A stretch of DNA of 64,000 nucleotides from Streptomyces sp. GS7 (GTDB lineage: Bacteria > Actinomycetota > Actinomycetes > Streptomycetales > Streptomycetaceae): the NCBI RefSeq assembly GCF_009834125.1, contig NZ_CP047146.1, forward strand, positions 7,093,501 through 7,157,500, in the 5' to 3' direction. Made by a program: the position numbers and the translations under genes. Positions 1 through 8,143 of this stretch are shown piece after piece; within the stretch, counting starts at the first letter, position 1; every line of letters starts with the position of its first letter. The notes beneath the pieces are model-generated. The model was not told the DNA's origin, did no database searches, and saw nothing but the letters and a program-made list of their open reading frames with translations.

Positions 1-83
1 AGCCCCCGCAGCGCCGGCCGGGGGCGTCCGCGCTTGCGGCCCGCTGCTTCAGGGTTACCAGGGTTCGTGGCCTCTGCGCTCAT
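1..83 (-). CDS. N-terminus of a leftward gene, possibly a RelA/SpoT homologue (partial)
   Basis: An ATG at 83 opens a minus-strand frame that runs off the left edge after 27 codons (MSAEATNPGN, then a basic stretch RKRGRPRPALRG). A strong GGAGGTG ribosome binding site lies 3-4 bases upstream of the ATG on the coding strand, so this is a real start. In S. coelicolor the gene just beyond dapF is, as I recall, a RelA/SpoT-type ppGpp synthetase (RshA) with a similar beginning. No catalytic domain is visible here, so the identity is inference from position only. Confidence 0.45.
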   Translation of the reverse strand, partial: MSAEATNPGNPEAAGRKRGRPRPALRG

Positions 84-430
84 GGGCACCTCCGGCAGCG
101 TCGACCGGCGGTGGGACGCCGTCAGTTCTGGCGCCTGGGCCGGTGCTTGATGCTACCGAGCCCATCACGCAGCGCTGTCCGGCTCTCGCTCAGCGTGAAC
201 CGGATCACCCATTCGAGCGAATTTCCCGGCCAGAACCGTTTCTGCCCTGAAAAGGCGAGTCACGAAGCGGGACACGGGACATGCGGGCCAGATGGCGGAG
301 GGCCCCGGCGGCCGGGCGTGGCGCGTCCGCCGCGACGTGCTGCCGGCCGCCGACCGGCACTCCGTACGGAGCGGGACCCCGTACGGGGCAACTGCCGCCC
401 GTCGGACGGAAAGCGGGCCGCTTCCCGCCC
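84..430. other. intergenic region upstream of the partial gene, downstream of dapF
   Basis: No gene is supported in these 347 bases. Both neighbours run leftward, so this should hold the promoter of the partial gene at the left edge. Two adjacent palindromes are visible, TCCGTACGGA at 361-370 and CCCCGTACGGGG at 377-388; they could act in dapF transcription termination or as a binding site. No promoter could be assigned with confidence. Confidence 0.4.
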
Positions 431-1309
431 TCAGGCGCCGAGCGCGCCCGTCAGCCACTCCGGCTCGAAGCTGCCCTCGGCGACGATCACGGCCGGGCCG
501 GTCATCTCGACCGTGCCGTCCGGCAGCTCGGTGATCGTCAGGCTGCCGCCGAGCACATCGACGGTGTACGTGACGGGCGTGCCGGTCTCGGCCGGGTCCA
601 CGCCGTCGCGGCGGGCGGTGGCCACCGCCACCGCGCAGGCGCCGGTGCCGCACGAGCGGGTCTCGCCGGAGCCTCGCTCGTGCACCCGCATCGCCACATG
701 GCGCGGGCCGCGGTCGACGACGAACTCGATGTTCACACCGTCCGGATACACCGCTGCCGGGCTGAACGGCGGCGTGGTGTACAGGTCGCCGGCGTGCGCC
801 AGGTCCTCGACGAACGCGACGGCGTGCGGATTGCCCATGCCGACGTTGCGGGCCGGCCAGCTGCGCCCGCCGAGCGTGACCACCACACCGTCCTCGGGCA
901 GCTCGGCCCGGCCCATGGCGACGGTGACGTCGCCGGACTTGGCCAGATGGACCCGGCGCACCCCGGCGCGGGTCGCGATCGCGAGGTCGCCGGCCTCGAC
1001 CAGCCCCGCGTGCAGCAGGTACCGGGCGAAGACCCGGACGCCGTTGCCGCACATCTCCGCGATCGAACCGTCGCCGTTGCGGTAGTCCATGAACCACTCG
1101 GCCTCGCCGGCCTGCGCCCGCGCCTCCGGGTGGACGGCGGATCGCACGACGCGCAGCAGCCCGTCGCCGCCGACACCGGCCCGCCGGTCGCAGATCCGGG
1201 CGACGGCCGCCGCGGACAGATCGAGCCGACCGTCCGGATCCGGGACGATCACGAAGTCGTTCTCGGTGCCGTGGCCCTTGAGGAAGGCGATGCGCTGCGT
1301 GCTGGTCAC
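431..1309 (-). CDS. dapF: diaminopimelate epimerase
   Basis: The 292-residue protein interconverts LL- and meso-diaminopimelate, the last step before meso-DAP is used for lysine and peptidoglycan synthesis; it is cytosolic. Both catalytic cysteines are present in their motifs: Cys87 in MCGNGVRVF and Cys220 in SCGTGACAVA. The start is the GTG at 1309, which gives the usual beginning with KGHGTENDF near residue 11; AGGA lies about ten bases upstream. Length is normal for the family (about 275-295). Streptomyces peptidoglycan uses LL-DAP, so this enzyme mainly serves lysine supply. The gene appears monocistronic, with a 367-base gap on its upstream side. Confidence 0.95.
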   Translation of the reverse strand: MTSTQRIAFLKGHGTENDFVIVPDPDGRLDLSAAAVARICDRRAGVGGDGLLRVVRSAVHPEARAQAGEAEWFMDYRNGDGSIAEMCGNGVRVFARYLLHAGLVEAGDLAIATRAGVRRVHLAKSGDVTVAMGRAELPEDGVVVTLGGRSWPARNVGMGNPHAVAFVEDLAHAGDLYTTPPFSPAAVYPDGVNIEFVVDRGPRHVAMRVHERGSGETRSCGTGACAVAVATARRDGVDPAETGTPVTYTVDVLGGSLTITELPDGTVEMTGPAVIVAEGSFEPEWLTGALGA

Positions 1310-1464
1310 CCTTGAATCCTACGGGTCGCAAACCGGCCCGGCGCCACGGGGCCGAGGCCGCCCGCCGGACAGGCCAGGGCGGAGCCGTGGCGGCCTGTGG
1401 GGAAGCTTCCCGCCTGCTTGTCCCCTACTTGCGCGTTCCGCGCGTCGCGCTTCGCGCTCTGGAC

Positions 1465-1493
1465 CCGCCCACCCCCCGAAGGGGGGTGGGCGG
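1465..1493. terminator. GC-rich hairpin, likely transcription terminator
   Basis: A 13-bp perfect stem (CGCCCACCCCCC type arms) closes on a GAA loop. It lies between dapF and the leftward membrane-protein gene that ends at 1677, so it is well placed to stop leftward transcription before dapF. There is no U-tract, as is usual in Streptomyces. A second copy of the 3' arm sequence (GGTGGGCGGCGGG) follows at about 1521. Confidence 0.6.
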
Positions 1494-1545
1494 CGGGGAA
1501 AAGCACAGGCCAGAGCTGCGGGTGGGCGGCGGGAAGGACGACAAA

Positions 1546-1666
1546 GGAGGACAGCGGACTGGCGGAAAGACAGGCAGAGCAGCGGGAAGACAGCCGCACC
1601 GCTCGGAAGACAGCCGGACGCCCGGGACGGGAGGGAAGACGGACAAGCCGGTCCGGAGACAGCCGG
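1546..1666. repeat. six imperfect direct repeats of GGAAGACAGCCG
   Basis: Units start at about 1546, 1564, 1585, 1605, 1634 and 1655, spaced 18-29 bases. Two units are perfect (1585-1596 and 1605-1616); the others differ by one to three bases or a small indel. The array lies in the gap just downstream of the leftward membrane-protein gene and ends about ten bases from its stop. No convincing gene covers it. It could be a degenerate minisatellite, a protein-binding array or part of a 3' UTR. Confidence 0.5.
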
Positions 1667-1676
1667 AGGGCGGAGT

Positions 1677-2204
1677 TCAGCGCAGCCGGGCCACGCGCCA
1701 GATGGCCAGGGCGGCGAGGACGGCGACCACCGCGGCGTAGAGGAGGACCACGCGCCAGCTGGCGCGGCGGCCGGAGCCGCGGGCCGGGAGGCCGGGCCAG
1801 GTGTAGCCGACGCGGCGGGCGGCCATCATGCCCCAGCCGGCGGCGCAGCAGCAGAGCAGCAGGCCGAGCATAGCGATCACCGCGCCGCCGTCGCCGCCGA
1901 ACTCGAAGGCGAGCGGGAAGGCGAACATCAGCGACCCGACGGCGGCGAGGCCGACGATCGGGGCGAGCTGCCACAGCCGCAGCCGACGGGGCGGGCGCAG
2001 GTCGCGGAAGGACTCGCCGCCCTCGGGAGGTGCGTCGTGGTCGGCGTCGGGGCCGTCCGAGGCGTCCAGGGTGGCCGTGGGGCCGTCATGGGGCCCGGGG
2101 ATGATGTCGTGCGTCTCCGGGCCGTCGTGGCGCGGCGGTGCCGCCTCGGTGCCGTTACGGTCCGGCTGCTGGGCTCTGTTGCGAGGGCCGGCCTCCATTG
2201 CCAC
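1677..2204 (-). CDS. conserved membrane protein of unknown function
   Basis: A 175-residue protein with an acidic, low-complexity N-terminal half (residues 1-75, rich in D, P, H and G) followed by three hydrophobic segments at roughly 82-103, 107-127 and 150-170, and a basic C-terminal tail. GTG at 2204 has GGGGAGGG five bases upstream, which fixes the start. The position between dapF and miaA suggests a conserved Streptomyces gene. I do not recognise a function; the likely topology is an N-terminal soluble tail with a small integral membrane domain. Confidence 0.75.
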   Translation of the reverse strand: MAMEAGPRNRAQQPDRNGTEAAPPRHDGPETHDIIPGPHDGPTATLDASDGPDADHDAPPEGGESFRDLRPPRRLRLWQLAPIVGLAAVGSLMFAFPLAFEFGGDGGAVIAMLGLLLCCCAAGWGMMAARRVGYTWPGLPARGSGRRASWRVVLLYAAVVAVLAALAIWRVARLR

Positions 2205-2306
2205 GCGCCCTCCCCACTACAGATTGCACGCCTCGATCGAAGGTTGATGATGACACGCCCTCAGGGGGCCGGATAACGGCCGGAGCGTCCCGATGCCATG
2301 ACGTGA

Positions 2307-3245
2307 TCAGGCTGTGACCGGTCGTTCGAGCAACTCCAGCGCGAGCCCGGGGAGGTCGGCCCGGCGGTCGGCGGCCCCGCTGAGCCAGTGGACCCGGGGG
2401 TCCCGGCGGAACCACGAGTCCTGACGGCGCGCGAATCGCTTGGTGGCGCGCACCGTCTCGTCCCGCGCCTCCTGCTCGGTACACTCCCCCGCCAGCTGGG
2501 CGAGCACCTGCTGGTAGCCGAGCGCCCGGGAGGCCGTCAGGCCCTCGCGCAGCCCCGCGGCCTCCAGGCGGCGCACCTCGTCGACCAGGCCCGCCTCCCA
2601 CATGCGGTCCACCCGGCGCGCGATCCGCTCGTCGAGTTCGGGCCGCTCGACGTCGACGCCGATCTGCACGGTGTCGTAGACGGATTCGTGACCGGGGAGG
2701 TTGGCGGTGAAGGGGCGGCCGGTGATCTCGATGACCTCCAGGGCGCGCACGATGCGGCGGCCGTTGCCGGGCAGGATCGCGTGGGCGGCCTCGGGATCGG
2801 CGGCGGCCAGCCGGGTGTGCAGGGCGCCGCTGCCCAGTTCGGCCAGTTCGGCCTCCAGGCGGGCGCGGACGGCGGGGTCGGTGCCGGGGAATTCCAGGGC
2901 GTCGAGGGCGCCGCGTACGTACAGGCCGGAGCCGCCCACGAGGACCGGGGTGCGGCCCTCGGCGAGCAGCCGGTCGATCTCGGCGCGGGCCAGCCGCTGG
3001 TACTCGGCGACGTTGGCCGCGCGGGTGACGTCCCAGATGTCGAGGAGGTGGTGCGGGACGCCCTGCCGCTCCTCCGGTGTGAGCTTGGCGGTGCCGATGT
3101 CCATGCCACGGTAGAGCTGCATCGAGTCGGCGTTGATCACCTCGCCGCCCAGGTGCCGGGCGAGCGCGACGCCCAGATCGGACTTTCCGGCCGCGGTGGG
3201 GCCGACGACGGCGATGACCCGAGGAGTGGGGACGACGGTGTTCAC
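2307..3245 (-). CDS. miaA: tRNA dimethylallyltransferase
   Basis: Adds a dimethylallyl group from DMAPP to N6 of A37 in tRNAs that read codons beginning with U, making i6A, the substrate of MiaB encoded nearby. The P-loop GPTAAGKS is at residues 15-22, followed by NADSMQLYRGMDIGTAK and, towards the C-terminus, the YQQV and RQDSWFRRD motifs typical of the family. I chose the GTG at 3245 (protein beginning NTVVPTPRVIAVVG, 312 residues); the frame stays open further upstream, but the extra residues are not family-like. The ribosome binding site is weak. Confidence 0.93.
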   Translation of the reverse strand: MNTVVPTPRVIAVVGPTAAGKSDLGVALARHLGGEVINADSMQLYRGMDIGTAKLTPEERQGVPHHLLDIWDVTRAANVAEYQRLARAEIDRLLAEGRTPVLVGGSGLYVRGALDALEFPGTDPAVRARLEAELAELGSGALHTRLAAADPEAAHAILPGNGRRIVRALEVIEITGRPFTANLPGHESVYDTVQIGVDVERPELDERIARRVDRMWEAGLVDEVRRLEAAGLREGLTASRALGYQQVLAQLAGECTEQEARDETVRATKRFARRQDSWFRRDPRVHWLSGAADRRADLPGLALELLERPVTA

Positions 3246-3427
3246 CCCGTCAGTCTCGCAAACCTCACGCCCCCATCTCGAACGAGCGACGTGACGGGGC
3301 ACGGACGGCGTCGTTGCCTGTTGCGAGATCCCGAACGCCGGTGCGCTGCCGGCGCCCGTCGGGCGGTGCAAGAGGACGCTCCGGGCGACGAAGGGATTTC
3401 GCCCACATGAGGAGCGTAGGAGCAGTT

Positions 3428-3793
3428 ATGGGCGTGTTTTCGCGGTTCCGTCGGCGTAAGGCCGAGGCGGCGATGGAGGAGAGTGCCGCAGCGGCGGTGA
3501 CGGCGGAGTCGGAGCCGCAGTCGGCGTCGGAGGCGCAGCCGGGGACCGAGGCGCAGCCGGAGGACGGTGCGCAGCCGGAGGACGGTGCGCAGGCGGACGC
3601 GGGGCAGGCCGAGGCCGGTACGGACGCCACGGCAGCGGAACCGGAGGACGCCGAGCAGACCGCGGCCGAGGCGCCGCAGGCGGCTCCGGAGGAGTCCGGC
3701 GACGCGGACGGCGACGCTGCGGCTGAGGGCGCCGGGATTCCGCGGCAGCAGTCCGCGGGAGCGGCGGCGGACAGCGAGGGCGCGCGCAAGTAG
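3428..3793 (+). CDS. small acidic low-complexity protein
   Basis: A 121-residue protein beginning MGVFSRFRRRKAE, then a long A/E/D/Q-rich segment and a final GIPRQQSAGAAADSEGARK. The start is fixed by AGGAG just upstream of the ATG. It contains a perfect 18-base tandem duplication at about 3553-3588 encoding QPEDGA twice. Similar short acidic proteins with a basic N-terminus and an IPKQQSA-type C-terminus occur near miaA-miaB in other Streptomyces, as far as I recall; their function is unknown. It is probably cytosolic and largely disordered. It is the only rightward gene between dapF and miaB. Confidence 0.65.
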   Translation: MGVFSRFRRRKAEAAMEESAAAAVTAESEPQSASEAQPGTEAQPEDGAQPEDGAQADAGQAEAGTDATAAEPEDAEQTAAEAPQAAPEESGDADGDAAAEGAGIPRQQSAGAAADSEGARK

Positions 3794-3914
3794 GCGCACG
3801 ACTGCCGGATGCCGGTCGCAACGGCCGCGGGGCGAGCAAGCCGCCTCGCGGCCGTTGCGCTGCGCCGGTGCCCCGGCGGGGTGCGAACGCGTACGGGGGC
3901 TGCCGTGCCGCCGG

Positions 3915-4625
3915 TTACGTCCAGGCCGCCGCGACGTAGCCGACGCCGTACGGGGCCTCCTCGCGCAGCAGCCGGCCGCCCAGGCCGGCGCCCTCGGCCG
4001 CGCCCGCCAGGACCTGCCAGCAGGACCGCCCGGAGACCAGGAGGTCCGCGGCGAGGTCTTCGTCGAGGGCGCTCAGTGCGGCGAGATCGGCGGTTCCGAG
4101 GGCGCGGGCCGTCGCGGCATCGAAGTCCGCGGCCCGCTCGTCGAAGTAGCCGGGCGCCTTGAGCGACCGGCGGGCGCTGCCGTCGCCCATCACCAGCAGT
4201 GCCAACCGAGGCGCGGACGCGGCGAGTTCGCGCCCCAGCGCCCGGCAGCGGTCGCCGGCGAGCGACTCCGTCACGCCCAGCCCGTCGACGGGCGCGTCGG
4301 CCCAGTCCGTTCGGGACAGCAGCCAGGCGCCGATGGACAGCGACGGCGGCAGGTCCCGTTCGGGCGCCGGTCCGGCGGCGCCGAGCCGTACGTGCAGGTC
4401 CACCCCGAAGCCGCGGAAGGAGCCGGTGGCGCCTTGCGGGTGCGTGCCCCGGCCCGCCTCGTCGGTGGGGCCGAGGACGACCAGGCGGTCCGGGCGGGCC
4501 GCGGCGAGCACGCCGACCGCGTCCAGGCACGCGGCCCGCAACGCCGCCAGCTCAGGGGCGGCGCCGGCGGCGACCTCCGGGACGAGCAGCGGCGGGCAGG
4601 GGCACAGGGCGGCGGCAACGAGCAT
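3915..4625 (-). CDS. class III extradiol dioxygenase-like protein
   Basis: A 236-residue protein with the beginning typical of this conserved actinobacterial family (MLVAAALCPCPPLLVPE) and an internal LALLVMGDGSARRSLKAPGYFDERA segment resembling the LigB-type fold of protocatechuate 4,5-dioxygenase subunit B. Genuine enzymes of the fold bind Fe(II) through two histidines and a glutamate; that metal site is not obvious here, so catalytic activity is uncertain. It lies directly downstream of miaB on the same strand, with a 42-base gap, and may be cotranscribed with it. Confidence 0.75.
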   Translation of the reverse strand: MLVAAALCPCPPLLVPEVAAGAAPELAALRAACLDAVGVLAAARPDRLVVLGPTDEAGRGTHPQGATGSFRGFGVDLHVRLGAAGPAPERDLPPSLSIGAWLLSRTDWADAPVDGLGVTESLAGDRCRALGRELAASAPRLALLVMGDGSARRSLKAPGYFDERAADFDAATARALGTADLAALSALDEDLAADLLVSGRSCWQVLAGAAEGAGLGGRLLREEAPYGVGYVAAAWT

Positions 4626-4667
4626 GCCACGCAGCGTAACGCCCGGGGCCCCAGCCGTCCGCGCGGG

Positions 4668-6278
4668 TCAGTCGCAGCCGCAGCCGGCCGCGGGCGCAGG
4701 GCTCGGAGCCGGGGCCCCGATGGTGGGCAGGCCGAGGAGGACGCCCTTGGGCTTCTCCGCGGGGGCGGCGTTCCGCTTCTCCCAGGCGTCGCCGGCGCGG
4801 GTGCGCCGGATGCTCAGGGCAGGGCCCTCGGCCAGGAGGTGGTGCGGCGCGGCATAGGTCACCTCGACGGTGACCATGTCACCGGGTCGCGGAGCGGGGC
4901 CGGTGACGTCGGACGCAGTACCGGGTCGCGGAGCGGGCCCGGTGACGTCGGACGCCTCGGTGCCCGGGGCGCGGTGGTCGTCGGCGTCCCGCAGGGTCGG
5001 GTTGAAGTGGACGAGGCGGTTGTCGGGCGCGCGGCCGGAGAGGCGGTGGGTGGCGCCGTCCTTGCGGCCCTCGCCCTCGGCGACCATGACCTCCAGGGTG
5101 CGGCCGACCTGTTTCTTGTTCTCCTCCCAGGAGATCTCCTCCTGGAGGGCGACCAGGCGCTCGTAGCGCTCCTGGACGACGGCCTTGGGGATCTGGCCCT
5201 CCATGTCGGCCGCGGGGGTGCCGGGGCGCTTGGAGTACTGGAAGGTGAACGCCTGCGCGAAGCGGGACTCGCGCACGGTGTGCAGGGTCTGCTCGAAGTC
5301 CTCCTCGGTCTCCCCGGGGAAGCCGACGATGATGTCGGTGGAGATGGCCGCGTCCGGCATCGCGGCGCGGACCTTCTCGATGATGCCGAGGAACCGCTCC
5401 TGCCGGTACGAGCGGCGCATCGCCTTGAGGACCCGGTCGGAGCCGGACTGCAGCGGCATGTGGAGCTGCGGCATCACGTTGGGCGTCTCGGCCATGGCGG
5501 CGATCACGTCGTCGGTGAAGTCGCGCGGGTGCGGGGAGGTGAAGCGGACCCGCTCCAGGCCCTCGATCTTCCCGCAGGCGCGCAGCAGCTTGCTGAAGGC
5601 TTCGCGGTCGCCGATGTCCGAGCCGTAGGCGTTGACGTTCTGGCCGAGCAGGGTGATCTCGCTGACGCCCTCGGCGACCAGCGCCTCCACCTCGGCGAGG
5701 ATGTCGCCGGGCCGGCGGTCCTTCTCCTTGCCGCGCAGCGCCGGGACGATGCAGAACGTACAGGTGTTGTTGCAGCCCACGGAGATGGAGACCCAGGCGG
5801 CGTACGCGCTCTCGCGCCGGGTCGGCAGGGTCGAGGGGAACACCTCCAGGGACTCGGCGATCTCCACCTGCGCCTCCTCCTGGACGCGGGCGCGCTCCAG
5901 CAGGACGGGCAGCTTGCCGATGTTGTGCGTCCCGAAGACCACGTCGACCCAGGGGGCCTTCCTGACGATGGTGTCGCGGTCCTTCTGGGCCAGGCAGCCG
6001 CCGACGGCGATCTGCATCCCGGGGCGCGCGGCCTTCTTCGGGGCGAGCTGGCCGAGGTTGCCGTAGAGCCGGTTGTCGGCGTTCTCCCGCACCGCGCAGG
6101 TGTTGAAGACCACCACGTCGGCACCGTCGCCGTCCTTGGGCGCGGGGACGTATCCGGCCTCTTCCAGCAGGCCGGACAGCCGCTCGGAGTCGTGGACGTT
6201 CATCTGGCACCCGTAGGTGCGGATCTCGTAGCTTCTGTTGACGCCCACTGCCTGGCTCCGGTCGCTGCTGCTGGTCAT
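4668..6278 (-). CDS. miaB: tRNA-2-methylthio-N6-dimethylallyladenosine synthase
   Basis: A radical-SAM enzyme that methylthiolates i6A37, the product of MiaA, to ms2i6A. The N-terminal MTTase domain starts at about residue 16 ([18 protein letters not shown]) and carries three cluster-binding cysteines ([23 protein letters not shown]). The radical SAM CxxxCxxC lies in [12 protein letters not shown], followed by a C-terminal TRAM domain. At 536 residues it is longer than the roughly 500 of other streptomycetes. Part of the excess is a tandem duplication in the TRAM region (residues about 441-466) and part a proline/cysteine-rich tail ending GCGCD. The ATG at 6278 gives the [11 protein letters not shown] start I know from relatives. 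Confidence 0.95.
   Translation of the reverse strand: MTSSSDRSQAVGVNRSYEIRTYGCQMNVHDSERLSGLLEEAGYVPAPKDGDGADVVVFNTCAVRENADNRLYGNLGQLAPKKAARPGMQIAVGGCLAQKDRDTIVRKAPWVDVVFGTHNIGKLPVLLERARVQEEAQVEIAESLEVFPSTLPTRRESAYAAWVSISVGCNNTCTFCIVPALRGKEKDRRPGDILAEVEALVAEGVSEITLLGQNVNAYGSDIGDREAFSKLLRACGKIEGLERVRFTSPHPRDFTDDVIAAMAETPNVMPQLHMPLQSGSDRVLKAMRRSYRQERFLGIIEKVRAAMPDAAISTDIIVGFPGETEEDFEQTLHTVRESRFAQAFTFQYSKRPGTPAADMEGQIPKAVVQERYERLVALQEEISWEENKKQVGRTLEVMVAEGEGRKDGATHRLSGRAPDNRLVHFNPTLRDADDHRAPGTEASDVTGPAPRPGTASDVTGPAPRPGDMVTVEVTYAAPHHLLAEGPALSIRRTRAGDAWEKRNAAPAEKPKGVLLGLPTIGAPAPSPAPAAGCGCD
4882..4959 (-). repeat. 39-bp tandem duplication inside miaB
   Basis: Two units (4882-4920 and 4921-4959) are nearly identical and encode the 13-residue segment [17 protein letters not shown] twice in the TRAM domain, just before the [16 protein letters not shown] strand. 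The reading frame is kept. Confidence 0.85.
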
Positions 6279-6381
6279 TCCTCAAGGGTAGGTGCTGCCG
6301 GGGACATCTCCGGACGCCGGATCCCGGGCCGCCGCGGAGCTGCCGGCGGGGCGCCGCCGGGCCGCGGCGGGCCGGGGGCGG

Positions 6382-6999
6382 TCAGGCGGTGCTGAAGCGC
6401 TCGCCGGGTGCGCCGCGGAGGCGGCCCGGGGGGAGTGTGCGGCCGTACGCGACCAGGAGGAGGTCCTGGGCGGTGCCGTGGAGGGGGGTGCCGGTGCCGA
6501 AGGACCAGTCGAGGTCGTCGGCGTGCAGGGCGATGCCGTCGGTGTCGGCGCGGAAGAACTTCAGGGACTTGGGGGTGACGCCGGCCAGCAGGACGCGGAG
6601 GCGGTCCTCGGGGACGCGGCGGTCCAGGCCGAGCGGGACGGTGATGTCGAGGCCGTGCACGACGTCGTGCCCCAGCGCCGCCTCGAAGCCGCCGACCGGC
6701 GGGGTCCAGGGGTGGTCGGCGTTGTCCCGCAGGGCGGCGGCGAGTTGCGGTGCGGAGAGGGCGGCGGCGTCCTTGCGGGCGCAGCGGTCGGTCATCCGGT
6801 GCAGGCTGCCGCGGGCCTTGAGGAGTTCGGCGGCCAGTGCGGGGAGCCGGTAGCGGAAGCCGAGCGACATATGGGCCGCGACGTCGCGGACGCGCCAGCC
6901 GGCGCACAGGCTGGGGGCGTCCCACTGCTCGGCCGTCAGGCCGTCCAGCAGGTCGGCCAGCTCGCGCCGTTCGGCGGCGATGGCGGCTCGGATGTCCAT
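6382..6999 (-). CDS. maleylpyruvate isomerase N-terminal / DinB-like family protein
   Basis: A 205-residue protein of the DinB-like four-helix superfamily (TIGR03083 type). Its N-terminal signature is visible: ERRELADLLDGLTAEQWDAPSLCAGWRVRDVAAHM, with the WRVRDVAAHM histidine, and a second histidine in ALGHDVVHGLDI fits the usual metal triad. Members use mycothiol or have unknown substrates; some are maleylpyruvate isomerases. The start is ATG 6999 with GGGGGAG upstream. It is transcribed divergently from the LysR regulator at 7124, the usual arrangement of a LysR regulator and its target. Confidence 0.75.
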   Translation of the reverse strand: MDIRAAIAAERRELADLLDGLTAEQWDAPSLCAGWRVRDVAAHMSLGFRYRLPALAAELLKARGSLHRMTDRCARKDAAALSAPQLAAALRDNADHPWTPPVGGFEAALGHDVVHGLDITVPLGLDRRVPEDRLRVLLAGVTPKSLKFFRADTDGIALHADDLDWSFGTGTPLHGTAQDLLLVAYGRTLPPGRLRGAPGERFSTA

Positions 7000-7063
7000 G
7001 GTCGCTCCCCCGTTTCCGGGCGGCCGTCCCCGGCCGCGCCCGTCGGTGTCCGGCTTCCAGGAT

Positions 7064-7097
7064 CTTGGTGGTGGGTGCCATAAGTCCAAGAGTTTGG
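7064..7097. promoter_or_regulatory. overlapping palindromes in LysR divergent promoter region
   Basis: CTTGG at 7064 is mirrored by CCAAG ending at 7090, and the same CCAA pairs again with TTGG ending at 7097 (CCAA-N4-TTGG). The two dyads share the central CCAAG half-site. LysR proteins bind such interrupted dyads between divergent genes and shift between sites on binding an inducer. This is inference from symmetry and position. Confidence 0.45.
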
Positions 7098-7123
7098 TGT
7101 TCTGGTGACTAGCATTGCCGGTT

Positions 7124-8095
7124 ATGGAACTGCGCCAGCTCCAGTACTTCGTCGCCGTGGCGGAAGAGGCCAACTTCACCCGGGCCGCGGCCCGTCTGCA
7201 TCTGGCACAGCCGGGGGTGAGCGCCCAGGTCCGGCAGCTCGAACGGGAGCTGGGGCAGCCGTTGCTGGACCGGTCCGGCCGGTCGGTGACGCTGACGGAG
7301 GTGGGCGCGGCCGTGCTCCCGTACGCGCGGGCCGCGCTGGCCGCCGTCGCCGGCGTACGGCACACCGTGGACGAGTTCACCGGGCTGCTGCGCGGCCAGG
7401 TCGCGCTCGGGATGGTGTCGGGGGCGCACGCCGGCACGGACTCCGATGTGGTGTCGCTGCTGGCCGGGTTCCACGAGGCGCATCCGCAGGTCGACATCGC
7501 GCTGACCGAGGACACCTCGGAGCGGATGCTCGCCGCGCTCCAGTGCGGGGAGCTCGATGTGGCGCTGCTGGGGGTCGCGGACGCGGTGCCGCCGGCCGGG
7601 CTCTCGCTCCAGGTCGTCGTCGACGAGCCGCTGGTGGCGGCGGTCGCTCCGGGCCATCCGCTCCTGGCGTCCGCGGAGGGCGGGCGCATCCCGCTGGCGG
7701 CGCTGCGCGACCGCCCGTTGATCAGCCTGCCGCGCGGGACCGGAATCCGCGGGGTGCTGGAGCGCGCCTGCACCGATGCCGGGTTCCGGCCGCGGATCGC
7801 CTTCGAGGCGGCGGCGCCGCAGCTGCTGACCCGGCTCGCGGCCCGGGGGCTGGGGGTGGCGGTCGTGCCGGCGCCCGATGCGGCGACGGCGGCCGGGGTG
7901 CGGACGCTGGAATTCCGTACGCCCTGCCCGCGCGGCCGGGTGGCGCTGACCTGGCGGGCGGACGGTCCGGCGGGGCCGGCGGCCCAGGCTCTGCTGGAGT
8001 GCCTGCGGACGGCGATGGGGACGGCCGGGGCGGGGCGCGGCTCCGGTGAGGGCGCGGGTGCGGACGCCGGGCGGCGTCCGGAGGCCGATACGTGA
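7124..8095 (+). CDS. LysR-family transcriptional regulator
   Basis: A 323-residue DNA-binding regulator. The winged helix-turn-helix is at residues 1-60 (MELRQLQYFVAVAEEANFTRAAARLHLAQPGVSAQ and onwards), followed by the periplasmic-binding-like effector domain from about residue 90. The start is the ATG at 7124, which gives the canonical MELRQLQYF beginning; a TTG nine bases earlier is in frame but unlikely. The C-terminal 30 residues are a glycine/alanine-rich tail. It probably regulates the divergent DinB-like gene and itself. Confidence 0.9.
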   Translation: MELRQLQYFVAVAEEANFTRAAARLHLAQPGVSAQVRQLERELGQPLLDRSGRSVTLTEVGAAVLPYARAALAAVAGVRHTVDEFTGLLRGQVALGMVSGAHAGTDSDVVSLLAGFHEAHPQVDIALTEDTSERMLAALQCGELDVALLGVADAVPPAGLSLQVVVDEPLVAAVAPGHPLLASAEGGRIPLAALRDRPLISLPRGTGIRGVLERACTDAGFRPRIAFEAAAPQLLTRLAARGLGVAVVPAPDAATAAGVRTLEFRTPCPRGRVALTWRADGPAGPAAQALLECLRTAMGTAGAGRGSGEGAGADAGRRPEADT

Positions 8096-8143
8096 CCTGC
8101 CCGCCCCTCCCCTTGAGCGGCCCGTCCTGGCAGGATCCCGCCC

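Noticed and set aside
80..148. A 22-codon plus-strand frame beginning at the left edge
   Set aside because: No ribosome binding site, and it overlaps the strong GGAGGTG start of the minus-strand gene.
4159..4857. Plus-strand frame opposite the dioxygenase-like gene and miaB end
   Set aside because: Serine/alanine/proline-rich antisense composition with no ribosome binding site or family match.
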